DNA of 21,743 nt, taken from a virus. Location of the stretch: positions 1-21,743 of the IMG/VR virus record IMGVR_UViG_3300012009_000025. One strand, written 5' to 3'. This document shows, piece after piece, positions 7,826 through 15,570 of this stretch. Under the pieces are notes generated by a model. It did no database searches and was not told where the DNA came from. It worked only from the letters and a program-made list of their open reading frames with translations. The position numbers and the translations under genes were made by a program. How positions within the stretch are numbered: the first letter of the stretch is position 1; every line of letters starts with the position of its first letter.

Positions 7826-7855
7826 GTCCCCCCCGATGAATCGTCTACAATAATA

Positions 7856-8614
7856 TTATTTACTCTTCTCAGCCTTTTCTTGCCGACGATTCGTTTCTAT
7901 TACTCTCAGCTCTGCGTCAATAGTGGATAGTTCGCTTGTGGCGTCTGTGTCGCCAGCCCGCTCAGCGGCCAATAGCCGCATGTATTTAGCCGGGTCACAT
8001 ACCTCAGCTGCCTCTTCATTGGCCAACTTCTCCGCATCTGCCGCATCAATAGGCTCGCCCAGCTTCCTCCGGCGAATCTTCTTGGCCTTGACTTCTCGCT
8101 GCTCGACCAGTACGTCCTTCAGTATCTCCACCAGGTCATCCAGCGTAGGTGGTTCGCCGAATCGGTCAGCGTCGTAGTCAAGTATCACAATCCGCCTGCC
8201 GGAAGGTAGACCCTCGATAACTGGATTGTTTGGGAATGCCCTCTTGCCACCAACTACCCGGCATTCGGGATGTACGTTCTCAGCAAGATTGCCTTGCCAA
8301 GTAGCATCCTGACTGATTCGCCACCGCTTCACCACTTCGTTGATATGCCGCATTAACGCCTCTTCTGCGAAGTGCTGTTTCTTAGTCTCTATGCTGGCCA
8401 CGAGTCTGGGACCTTTATGGGGCAGCAAGTCTACATCTTTCGTGGGTAGTTCTCCGAGTGTATCGGTGTCCCACTCGATGATGTTACCGTCGCGGTCGAG
8501 CTTATAATCTATACCGTAGTTCGCTGAGGCTTTCTCTCCGTTGGGTCCATAGCCCTTACGGTTACGGATGCTTTGTCTGACTTGTTTCTCTCTCCATAAT
8601 CCTAAATCATTCAT
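7856..8614 (-). CDS. Hypothetical protein inserted in the neck module
   Basis: 252 aa, not recognised. It is highly charged (Arg, Lys, Glu, Asp), with no membrane helix or signal. Residues about 170-252 contain long Glu/Ala/Lys/Arg helices (KKIRRRKLGEPIDAADAEKL and a Lys-rich C-terminus) that could form a coiled coil. A VVGGKRAFPNNPVIEGLPSG loop lies mid-protein. SD AGGAG sits 6 nt before ATG, the canonical type, unlike the GGGG type of the surrounding head and tail genes, and GCGAAG/CTTCGC words so common elsewhere are rare here. With the two preceding genes it separates the connector from the head closure gene, so it may belong to an inserted cargo block. Confidence 0.7.
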   Translation of the reverse strand: MNDLGLWREKQVRQSIRNRKGYGPNGEKASANYGIDYKLDRDGNIIEWDTDTLGELPTKDVDLLPHKGPRLVASIETKKQHFAEEALMRHINEVVKRWRISQDATWQGNLAENVHPECRVVGGKRAFPNNPVIEGLPSGRRIVILDYDADRFGEPPTLDDLVEILKDVLVEQREVKAKKIRRRKLGEPIDAADAEKLANEEAAEVCDPAKYMRLLAAERAGDTDATSELSTIDAELRVIETNRRQEKAEKSK

Positions 8615-8615
8615 T

Positions 8616-9248
8616 TTATGCTCCTATCTTGTGTCCACACCAATATGCCAGGTGGAAGTTGTTCTTGCCAACAGCGAAATCCCAGCTACTATCGGTATCG
8701 TTTGTATCCACGTGCCATTCATCACCCGCATGAACCCGAACCATAGCATTCAGCATAATTACGTAGATAGCCTGGTCACCTACATACGGCCAAGCAATGG
8801 ATTCTGCGGCTAGTACCTCCACAGCCCCAGTCGAATCATCAGTGTATTGCAACCTAACGGAAATCCTCGCATTATCGTTGTTGTCAAAGTCCATCATGTA
8901 CGCTTTGAGGCCAACCGTCATCATCCACAACCCAACGTCCTCAGCATCCGGCGTCCAATAGCCGCCGCTGAATGAGCCATCCTTCGGTAGGCTGATAGCA
9001 TCTTGAGCACGAGGGGATAATAGCACTCCACCATTTAGTGTCTCGGTGCCGTCATATTGGTCGGCGGTGAAGCGGAAGTCCATGGTGCTACACCAGCAAC
9101 ATGAGAAGTTGGTAGCATGGAAGGCACGCGGAAATGTCTGTCCATTATTGCTCTGCGTGACTAATTGCCCGTCAGCATCGACGTAAATATTTACTCTATC
9201 CGACGCTGGATTAGAAGGTGGGCTACTTGTTTTTGGTAAATTTATCAT
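8616..9248 (-). CDS. Jelly-roll (C1q/TNF-like) structural protein, putative
   Basis: 210 aa. The C-terminal half shows the strand order of C1q-like trimeric jelly-roll domains: a hydrophobic strand (YVIMLNAMVRV), the turn HAGDEWHVDTND, then a final aromatic strand NNFHLAYWCGHKIG that resembles the family's closing strand. The N-terminal part has Cys-rich NFSCCWCS (about 48-55). Such domains occur at tips of phage fibres and on capsid surfaces. No membrane segment is seen. SD AAGGA is 6 nt before ATG. The gene follows a fibre-like repeat gene and lies in the head-neck region, suggesting a head fibre or decoration; the fold call is tentative. Confidence 0.65.
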   Translation of the reverse strand: MINLPKTSSPPSNPASDRVNIYVDADGQLVTQSNNGQTFPRAFHATNFSCCWCSTMDFRFTADQYDGTETLNGGVLLSPRAQDAISLPKDGSFSGGYWTPDAEDVGLWMMTVGLKAYMMDFDNNDNARISVRLQYTDDSTGAVEVLAAESIAWPYVGDQAIYVIMLNAMVRVHAGDEWHVDTNDTDSSWDFAVGKNNFHLAYWCGHKIGA

Positions 9249-9257
9249 ATCTATTCC

Positions 9258-9836
9258 TTACGTTAATATATATAGTTGACTATCGCCGTCTAGCGTAAGC
9301 GTGCCGTTAACAGCGAAACTGGGCGGAACGATAAGCACATGGGTATCTGGAACGACAAGCGTGGTCCCGCTGTCTACTACAGTCTTTAGTAGCGGAAAAC
9401 CACCAGTCGCAGGTACGGCTTCTACTTGACTAGCCGTAACGCTATGAGGATTTCCTGTATCGTCTGTATGGGCGTTTAAGTCTGTATTGCTCGCAGAACC
9501 GCTGTGCGGGTTGCTTGCATCTGTATGGGCGTTTAAGTCTGTATTGCTTGCAGAACCGCTGTGCGGGTTGTCTGCGTCTGTATGGGCGTTTAAGTCTGTA
9601 TCAGCAGCGTAGTAGCTGCCTTCTTGCCCGTCGAGTTTATCGGCGTCTAACCCGCTGCCTGCTCCATCGACAGTTAATAGCTCTGCGAGCATTTCGCTTG
9701 CGGAATTAACTTCGTCAGTCGCGTCTATCCATTTCCCAGAAGCTGCATCATACTTTAATACTTGCCCGTCGGTCGGAGAAGTTATATTTACATCGCCCTG
9801 AAGCTCCGATATTTTTTGCGGTAATCTTGTCGCCAT
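9258..9836 (-). CDS. Fibre-like protein with tandem 19-residue repeats
   Basis: 192 aa. The N-terminal region (about 1-70) has QKISELQGDVNITSPTDGQVLKYDAASGKW, a common start of phage fibre or appendage proteins. The middle (about 78-135) holds nearly identical repeats of TDLNAHTDASNPHSGSAS encoded by a 57-bp DNA repeat. The NAHTD/NPH pattern is frequent in tail and head fibre shafts. The C-terminus is hydrophobic and beta-rich (VLIVPPSFAVNGTLTL). It starts in a TAATG overlap with the connector gene and has GGGAG about 9 nt upstream. Role as an appendage is inferred from the repeats. Confidence 0.75.
   Translation of the reverse strand: MATRLPQKISELQGDVNITSPTDGQVLKYDAASGKWIDATDEVNSASEMLAELLTVDGAGSGLDADKLDGQEGSYYAADTDLNAHTDADNPHSGSASNTDLNAHTDASNPHSGSASNTDLNAHTDDTGNPHSVTASQVEAVPATGGFPLLKTVVDSGTTLVVPDTHVLIVPPSFAVNGTLTLDGDSQLYILT
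9463..9606. repeat. 57-bp tandem direct repeat within fibre-like gene
   Basis: Units beginning TCTGTATGGGCG start at 9463, 9520 and 9577, exactly 57 bp apart (19 codons). The first two differ by a handful of bases and the third is partial. The repeats are in frame, so copy-number change would alter shaft length without disrupting the gene. No spacer diversity is present. Confidence 0.85.
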
Positions 9837-10414
9837 TATTCTTCACTCCCAGAATCTCTATATCGCAGTACATTTACCAAAGCGTCAAAGTGCGGATTGT
9901 TATATAATCGCAGTGGACTATTCGCTTCGCGATTCTCGTATAAATCTCCTACGAGCATCTGAACAACTAATTTCGCTAAATATTGCTGTTTCGCCGTAAG
10001 GCTATTATTATACAGCGTTACTAAACTTGTAACGTCTACCCATTGGGCAATCGTAGCTTCAGCAGCGTAGATATACGCTTCTATAATGCTGTCTTCGCTG
10101 TCTGTGTCTATACGTAGGCGATTCTTCGCTTCTGAGACGCTCAGAACGCTTGTTGACGCTTCTGAAGCCAACGCCGAAGCGTCTATGTAATCGGAGATAG
10201 CAACGTATTCAGCATCGACGTAGTAGCGAACATATCCGCTGAATGTGTCGTCTAAGCTTGTAGCAAACAGATAATCGCCGTTATCTACTTCGGTGAAGCC
10301 CGTAGTTATATCATCGCCGTATTGGTCGCCTGATTCGTCATACAGCTTAGCGGTAAGCGTTCTACCCTCGTAAGCGATACCAAGTTGTATTGTCTCATAA
10401 TACGATATAGACAT
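9836..10414 (-). CDS. Head-tail connector (gp6-like) with extra N-terminal beta domain
   Basis: 192 aa, about twice the usual length for a gp6-like connector. Residues about 91-192 (LSVSEAKNRLRIDTDSEDSI, then YIYAAEATIAQW and a helical QQYLAKLVVQMLVGDLYENRE block) match the HK97 gp6/SPP1 gp15 connector family, which forms a ring under the portal. Residues 1-80 are a separate beta-rich domain (TIQLGIAYEGRTLTAKLYD, VDNGDYLFATSLDDT) not part of that family. The gene follows the capsid gene after a terminator. SD AAAGGGGA sits about 10 nt before ATG. Confidence 0.85.
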   Translation of the reverse strand: MSISYYETIQLGIAYEGRTLTAKLYDESGDQYGDDITTGFTEVDNGDYLFATSLDDTFSGYVRYYVDAEYVAISDYIDASALASEASTSVLSVSEAKNRLRIDTDSEDSIIEAYIYAAEATIAQWVDVTSLVTLYNNSLTAKQQYLAKLVVQMLVGDLYENREANSPLRLYNNPHFDALVNVLRYRDSGSEE

Positions 10415-10441
10415 ATTATATATATTCCCCTTTTGCAGAAC

Positions 10442-10476
10442 AAAAAGCCCATCGGGGCATAATTGCAGCCCCGATG
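10442..10476 (-). terminator. Rho-independent terminator after major capsid gene
   Basis: A perfect 9-bp inverted repeat CATCGGGGC/GCCCCGATG (10450-10458 and 10468-10476) around a 9-nt loop is followed on the minus strand by GGGCTTTTTG. It lies 25 nt beyond the capsid stop and before the connector gene. It likely trims transcripts so that capsid mRNA exceeds tail mRNA; some readthrough or antitermination must occur for downstream genes unless a promoter exists between. Confidence 0.85.
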
Positions 10477-10501
10477 AACAGAATCGCTATACTACTATAG
10501 C

Positions 10502-11488
10502 TTAAGAACCTGAAGCAGAAGCGGTGGGAGTCTTGACTTGAGCAATGCCCTTGCCAGGAACGATTCCGCCGCCTAAGTTCAGCCCAGTATAAATCTGGCG
10601 TTTATTCGCAACGTCATTTCTTGTAGCTATTAAATTAGCTCCGCGAGCTACAGCATAACCACGGCCGACAGTACCAACAATAGCGACAGTTGCATCATTC
10701 GTATCGCAGCTATTATCCAAGTAACTATTCTGGACGATTACAGGCTCCATCTCTTTTAACAAGTGCATATAAGAAGTAGCATCTGATTTAAACGTAGTAA
10801 CTAACTCAGCCTTAACGGCTGGGTCTACCATAACAAACTTCTTGCCATCCTCTTCTAAAGCACATAATGCTTCGATGATAGAAGCCCATACGTCAGCTAC
10901 TTCCGCTTTATAAGCAGTGTACGTCTGAATCTTATTCGATTCCCAGCTTGTGGTAGTTGAGAAGTTTTTTACGCCCTTGAAGTATGTGCCATCGCCTTCG
11001 ACCATACCATCTTTTACGGTATTGTTATAGCGAGTCCAGAAGTTCTTTGCTATCTCGCGTGCAACGTCTATATCAGCGGTCTGAGCTTCTGAGATATTGA
11101 AGTAGTCGAAAGCTCCGTGAGCATCTAAGCTTATTCCTGAGCCATCAGGGTCATATTCACTTGAGCTTGATATACTTCTAGTCAAAATTCCGCCGCTGTT
11201 TCGGCCGACGCCAGTAGAGCTAGCGTTCGTTACGCGGACGTAGCATAACTGCTCGATATCAAAACCGAAATCAGCAGGCACTAATTTCTTCGCAGCGTCT
11301 ACGCGGAGTAAATCGCTATCTAAGTCCATTACATCGCCTTTTACCAGGCTGTAAATGGAATCCTGTGCTTGTTCAGTAGTATCTTTCGGATGCACCTTTA
11401 ATGCTTCTAATTCAGATTCGAGATTAGCAACGCGATTGCTAAACTCATCATTCAGTGTGTCTAATTTGTTCATTATTTCTTGTGACAT
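10502..11488 (-). CDS. Major capsid protein, HK97 fold
   Basis: 328 aa. The N-terminal 1-31 is a coiled coil (MNKLDTLNDEFSNRVANLESELEAL), a scaffold-like delta domain as in HK97 capsids and probably removed by the prohead protease encoded upstream. The rest fits the HK97 fold, with the E-loop/P-domain part YFNISEAQTADIDVAREIAKNF and the A-domain strands VAIVGTVGRGYAV near the end. It ends in TASASGS. It follows the protease gene and precedes a terminator. SD AGGGGGAAAT is directly before ATG. Confidence 0.88.
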   Translation of the reverse strand: MSQEIMNKLDTLNDEFSNRVANLESELEALKVHPKDTTEQAQDSIYSLVKGDVMDLDSDLLRVDAAKKLVPADFGFDIEQLCYVRVTNASSTGVGRNSGGILTRSISSSSEYDPDGSGISLDAHGAFDYFNISEAQTADIDVAREIAKNFWTRYNNTVKDGMVEGDGTYFKGVKNFSTTTSWESNKIQTYTAYKAEVADVWASIIEALCALEEDGKKFVMVDPAVKAELVTTFKSDATSYMHLLKEMEPVIVQNSYLDNSCDTNDATVAIVGTVGRGYAVARGANLIATRNDVANKRQIYTGLNLGGGIVPGKGIAQVKTPTASASGS

Positions 11489-11505
11489 TATTTCCCCCTA
11501 TAGGT

Positions 11506-12246
11506 TTATTTAAGAGTGTTAATTATAGAATCAAGCTTAGCCAGAACTTCAGCGTCGGCTTGTTGTTCTTGTTTATTTTCTGTTTCTTGCTTCTCGTCTT
11601 CTATCTTTTCTTTCTCTTCTGCCTCTGAGACAGTGAGCTTGGACTTGATATTTTTAGTCCAGTCGAATTTATCTAACATAGACGAATCTAATGCAGCTTG
11701 CTTCTTCGCCTCAGAGATAGAATCGACAAGCCCTGCGGCCTGTGCTTCGCTTGAATCGAAGTAAGTACCATCGGCCCCGTCTTCGCCCTTTAAGAATGCT
11801 TTTACGTCTTCTGCTGATTTACCAGAGCGTTTAACGTAAATATCTACTAAGCTATCTTCGATTTTATCAAGCTCTATAGCCTCATTGAGCATCGCCTGAG
11901 AATTGCCGACGACAAAGCTCCAAGGCTTATGCAGCATGACTAATGCCCCTTCAGCGATAACGCGAGTATCACCCGCTTGTAATATCAGGCTTGCTATCGA
12001 AGCAGCTAAGCCATCCACGTAAGCAGTAACGTTCGCTTTGTGCCGCTTAAGAATGTTGTATATGCTAACGCCGTCCCAGACGATTCCGCCCGGTGAGTTA
12101 ATATATAGATTTATTTGTTCTACGTCGGCGTGAGGCTCTAACGCTTTCGCAAATTGTTTTGCCGAGACGCCTTCGCCCATGAAGTTACCGATAATATCGT
12201 ATAAGTATATATCTAAGGCTTTGCCTTTTTGTTCTAGATTAAACAT
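11506..12246 (-). CDS. ClpP-like prohead maturation protease
   Basis: 246 aa. The serine protease core of the ClpP/crotonase type is clear: INSPGGIVWDGVSIYN (about 50-64), catalytic Ser in GLAASIAS (Ser83), and catalytic His in VMLHKPW (His106), with an acidic residue further on. It cleaves capsid N-termini and itself during head maturation. The C-terminal quarter is Lys/Glu/Gln-rich coiled coil, perhaps acting as internal scaffold (KEKIEDEKQETENKQEQ). SD AGGGGGAAAC sits at the ATG. It lies between portal and capsid genes, the standard order. Confidence 0.92.
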   Translation of the reverse strand: MFNLEQKGKALDIYLYDIIGNFMGEGVSAKQFAKALEPHADVEQINLYINSPGGIVWDGVSIYNILKRHKANVTAYVDGLAASIASLILQAGDTRVIAEGALVMLHKPWSFVVGNSQAMLNEAIELDKIEDSLVDIYVKRSGKSAEDVKAFLKGEDGADGTYFDSSEAQAAGLVDSISEAKKQAALDSSMLDKFDWTKNIKSKLTVSEAEEKEKIEDEKQETENKQEQQADAEVLAKLDSIINTLK

Positions 12247-12262
12247 GTTTCCCCCTGTTTAT

Positions 12263-13381
12263 TTATTCCGCTTTTTTGCGTTCTTTCTCGCTGCCTGTGT
12301 ACGGGTTCTGTAGCGTGTCGCCGCCTTCTATCTCACCCAAGCCAAGCTCAGATAGAAGCGTTTTACGAAGCTCATTCGTCGAGGCTAGCTCCTGTGCCTT
12401 TAGCTTGCCCGCAAGCTCTACAAGCGTTTCTAAATCGCCCATGAAGCGAGAAGTACCAATAGGCTTTATCGTATATTTGATTCTTTCGCTTCCAGACAGT
12501 AGATATTTCGCAATGCTCTGACTGACGTTCTCTAAAATCGGCGACATGACAACTCTATAGATAGTCTTTAAGTCTACGTTCCCGGGGTCGATACCGTGCA
12601 ACCAGAGTATTTCATCGCGATTGTATTTTCGCTGTTCTATGAGCTGGCCGTCGCGATTGCTTATTTGCTCACTCACAGATTCTACTACGCTCGGCAGTAT
12701 TTCATCTTTCGTACTGTTATTAAATATGCTTGCGAGCGTTTCTTTTAGTTTTGCTATTTGGCTGCTATCTAATTCGCCGACTAACTTCCAGATTCGTTTC
12801 GGATTGCCGCCATGCTGCATATATTTCTTCGCGAGCGTTTCTGTTCGATTGTATATGTCATAAATAGCGAGTTGGTCTGTGAAGGCTTTCCCCCTATAGC
12901 CGTCGAAGCTGTTCAATTTGACATGCCAAATATCCGTTTTGCTTATGCTTCTTCCCTTGTGTCTATATTCTATATTACCTGTATGATTTATATAGACTTC
13001 ATTGCTGGGTAATATCGTAGCTGAGACTAAGCTGCCCTTGTTATTACGTGTTACTTCCGCATAAGCGTTATGGTATTGTAGAAGATTATTATAGAAGCTC
13101 GCCCAAAAGTCGTATCCTGTTATCTTCTTGCATATGTCGTAATTAAGCTTTTTGTGGAGCCAGCCCTTTTCTCGCTGTCCATCGCGAAAGACGCCCCATC
13201 GTATATTCGCAAGCTGAGGCACAACAATAGAGCGAGCGATAGCATCGGCTGTATTAGGACCGGATATATCACTATCGCTATCTAAAGTCGAAAGCTTGGA
13301 CAATAAATCGCTTAAGCTGTCCTGCATTTGCTCGTACAGCGTTTCTTTCGTATCTGTATTTGTTTTCGTGAGCCAACCCAT
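12263..13381 (-). CDS. Portal protein, HK97-type
   Basis: 372 aa. The sequence shows the family blocks: FWASFYNNLLQYHNAYAEV near residues 92-110, DIWHVKLNSFDGYRG, GGNPKRIWKL and WLHGIDPGNVDLKTIYR. The portal ring is the DNA entry channel and the seat of the terminase and connector. The start ATG at 13381 overlaps the terminase stop in a TAATG junction, so it is translationally coupled; an AAAGGA lies further upstream. The length is a little below the 400 or so residues usual for the family. No anomaly in the core. Confidence 0.9.
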   Translation of the reverse strand: MGWLTKTNTDTKETLYEQMQDSLSDLLSKLSTLDSDSDISGPNTADAIARSIVVPQLANIRWGVFRDGQREKGWLHKKLNYDICKKITGYDFWASFYNNLLQYHNAYAEVTRNNKGSLVSATILPSNEVYINHTGNIEYRHKGRSISKTDIWHVKLNSFDGYRGKAFTDQLAIYDIYNRTETLAKKYMQHGGNPKRIWKLVGELDSSQIAKLKETLASIFNNSTKDEILPSVVESVSEQISNRDGQLIEQRKYNRDEILWLHGIDPGNVDLKTIYRVVMSPILENVSQSIAKYLLSGSERIKYTIKPIGTSRFMGDLETLVELAGKLKAQELASTNELRKTLLSELGLGEIEGGDTLQNPYTGSEKERKKAE

Positions 13382-14979
13382 TAACTATATAATTCCTTTA
13401 GCATATCAAGCTGAGCATCTAAAGCGTCGGCTGATATGCTTTTCTTTTGGCTTTGCCCGCTGAGAAGAAGCCAAGTCTTTATCGCAATAACTAAAGCTGC
13501 AACTCCGTCAATTCTAAATGGCGAGCTATCATTCTCTTTTGTCGGGTATCTTCCCCCGTTCACTTCTTTCAAGCATACATTCTCCACGCAATATTGCATA
13601 ACTCTATTACCGTCGTGCTGGATACTCCCATCTGTAAGCCTCGTCTCTAATTCGTTACAAGCATCTGTCAACCGCCGCCCTTGCCAAATCGGTTGCATGG
13701 TAAAGCCTGCCGATTCCATCTCGTCTGTAAAGAGCGTGCTTAATGCTGGGTCGAATCCGATAGCTTGTATACTGTGCTTATCAGACAAAGCTTCTATATG
13801 CGATTTTATTTTTGCTTGGTCTATCGTGTCGTTATTCACTAGCTCAATATCGCCCTCTTTTGCCCACTCTCTATATTTCGCTTCGTCTCGCGTTTCTTTA
13901 TCTTCAATTTGTCTATTAGGTAACCAGAATAAGCTTTTCGTATAGAACGCTTCAGCTTCTCTATCGTGCCACAGGGCGACTAAGCAGGTCAGGTCATGCC
14001 TCTTCGATAAATCTAGTCCCAGATAGCAGGGGAGTTGCCCTAGCTTTTCTTCGTCTGTGGCTGAGTGCAGACTGTTCCATCGCTCTACATCGAGCCATCG
14101 CCCTGCCAGAGATTGCCAGCGATTGCAGTTCAGCCGCAAGAACGCTGGGCGTGCTGTCTGCTTCGCCAGAGCTTCGCTGTGAGCGATTCTAAGCGTCTTG
14201 GCGTTGCCTAGCTCGTCTACGCCCGGGTTGACGCTTAGAACGGCTGAGAAGTCTTCCCAGTCTTCTTCTTCGCCCAGAGCGTACAGAACAGGAAGCGTGT
14301 GAATGTCTACGCTGCTGCCATCATGGATTCGCTGGCAGTCTTGCCAAACGTCCCAAGCAACGCCCCGTCGGTTCTCCCCGGCAGTCGAGATAGTCAGCAG
14401 AAGAGGATTCTTGCTCTTGCGGGCTGTGGTCTTCGCAGCGTCGAAAGTCGCTTGATTTATCCCGTGAAGCTCATCAAGAATGACAGGCCCCGTATATCCG
14501 TGTAGCCTGGCCGACTTGGTATTCTCAGCAGCTAGTACGCGAATCTCAGCGTGCTTGCCGAAGCGAATCTGCTTCTTGTAATCGACGCATTCAGCGATTT
14601 TTCTATCCCCGATGAATCTTTGCATATTGCTATAGCTGATTTCGCCCTGTTTTGTGGTAGGTGCTATAAGCGAAGTTGTCTCGCCTGCATGGTCTTCTAC
14701 TATTTGCAACGCCAACGCTAAAGCAGATTCGCCGTAGGTCTTCCCGTTACCCCTAGGGACGAATACATGTACCGTCTGAAAGCGTCTGCTACCATCGGGC
14801 ATTCGCCAGCCGAACAGCGGATATACGATATCTCGCTTGAACCACTCTAAGAATGTAAATTGCTCGCCATTTTCAATTTTCAAATAATTAAAAGCGAAGT
14901 TACAGACTTGCTCAGCTTTCTTCTCATCAAAAAAGCAGCCCTGTTTTCTTGCTAATTTATCGCTCTTATTTTTAAGCAT
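13381..14979 (-). CDS. terL: Terminase large subunit (Terminase_1/HK97-like)
   Basis: 532 aa. The ATPase has a Walker A VPRGNGKT at about 74-81 and a Walker B VILDE at about 166-170, followed by the coupling-type segment LLTISTAGENRRG. The C-terminal nuclease part starts near YLGLDLSKRHDLT with catalytic Asp candidates there and in IGFDPALST. It pumps DNA into the prohead and cuts the concatemer. It overlaps the small subunit gene by 8 nt, with only a weak site upstream, so coupling is likely. Length and order are typical. Confidence 0.95.
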   Translation of the reverse strand: MLKNKSDKLARKQGCFFDEKKAEQVCNFAFNYLKIENGEQFTFLEWFKRDIVYPLFGWRMPDGSRRFQTVHVFVPRGNGKTYGESALALALQIVEDHAGETTSLIAPTTKQGEISYSNMQRFIGDRKIAECVDYKKQIRFGKHAEIRVLAAENTKSARLHGYTGPVILDELHGINQATFDAAKTTARKSKNPLLLTISTAGENRRGVAWDVWQDCQRIHDGSSVDIHTLPVLYALGEEEDWEDFSAVLSVNPGVDELGNAKTLRIAHSEALAKQTARPAFLRLNCNRWQSLAGRWLDVERWNSLHSATDEEKLGQLPCYLGLDLSKRHDLTCLVALWHDREAEAFYTKSLFWLPNRQIEDKETRDEAKYREWAKEGDIELVNNDTIDQAKIKSHIEALSDKHSIQAIGFDPALSTLFTDEMESAGFTMQPIWQGRRLTDACNELETRLTDGSIQHDGNRVMQYCVENVCLKEVNGGRYPTKENDSSPFRIDGVAALVIAIKTWLLLSGQSQKKSISADALDAQLDMLKELYS

Positions 14980-15454
14980 TTATTTTCTTATCTAATATAA
15001 ACTCTTGTTTCTTTTCGGGTGCTTCGTGCCCAGCGATTTCTAAGCTCGCCCTGGCTGAGGGCGTTAAGCCAAATTGCTTTGCTAGACGCTCGGCACTCTT
15101 CATCGCTTGATTCGCCATGCCTACGGCTGGATGCTGATACGGCTGGCCATTCTTGCCAACGGCAATGCTTCCCTGCTCCTGCTCTAGCTTGATTGCCCGC
15201 TCGTATCGTTCCAGCGTCTCAATGAACATGCGGAAAACGCCAGTGTCGGCAGAAGTCAATAGACCCATCGGCTGGAGCACTGCCGCATATCGCTTCCAGA
15301 GAGCTTTGGAACGCTTCGACATGTCAGCAGGCGGGTTCGTGTCGCTTGTCGCTTCTGGGACGCTCAGGGGCGTTGGTGAGCCTGTGCGTCGATGAGGCTT
15401 TGCTATCCCCTGTTCTGCTTGGAGCAATGCTGTTGGCTTGGCTGTTCGTGTCAT
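14972..15454 (-). CDS. terS: Terminase small subunit, P27-like
   Basis: 160 aa. The P27 family pattern is visible: an N-terminal Pro-rich lead, RSKALWKRYAAVLQPMGLLTSADTGVFRM, then the C-terminal GKNGQPYQHPAVGMANQAMKSAERLAKQFGLTPSARASL. It recognises phage DNA and recruits the large subunit. SD AAGGGGAA stands before the ATG at 15454, and the 116-nt space before it (15455-15570) contains a run of Cs but no gene. Confidence 0.9.
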   Translation of the reverse strand: MTRTAKPTALLQAEQGIAKPHRRTGSPTPLSVPEATSDTNPPADMSKRSKALWKRYAAVLQPMGLLTSADTGVFRMFIETLERYERAIKLEQEQGSIAVGKNGQPYQHPAVGMANQAMKSAERLAKQFGLTPSARASLEIAGHEAPEKKQEFILDKKINA

Positions 15455-15570
15455 TTTCCCCTTCTTGTTTTCGTGACTGGCTATCGAAGAAAGAATGTCT
15501 GTCTGCTATAGAGCGTTGCGATAAAATCTCGCACCCACCCCCCCTTATTACATCGAAGCGTGAGGGTCAG

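Noticed and set aside
9463-9606. CRISPR array from the regular 57-bp repeats
   Set aside because: The repeats are contiguous, in frame and have no variable spacers.
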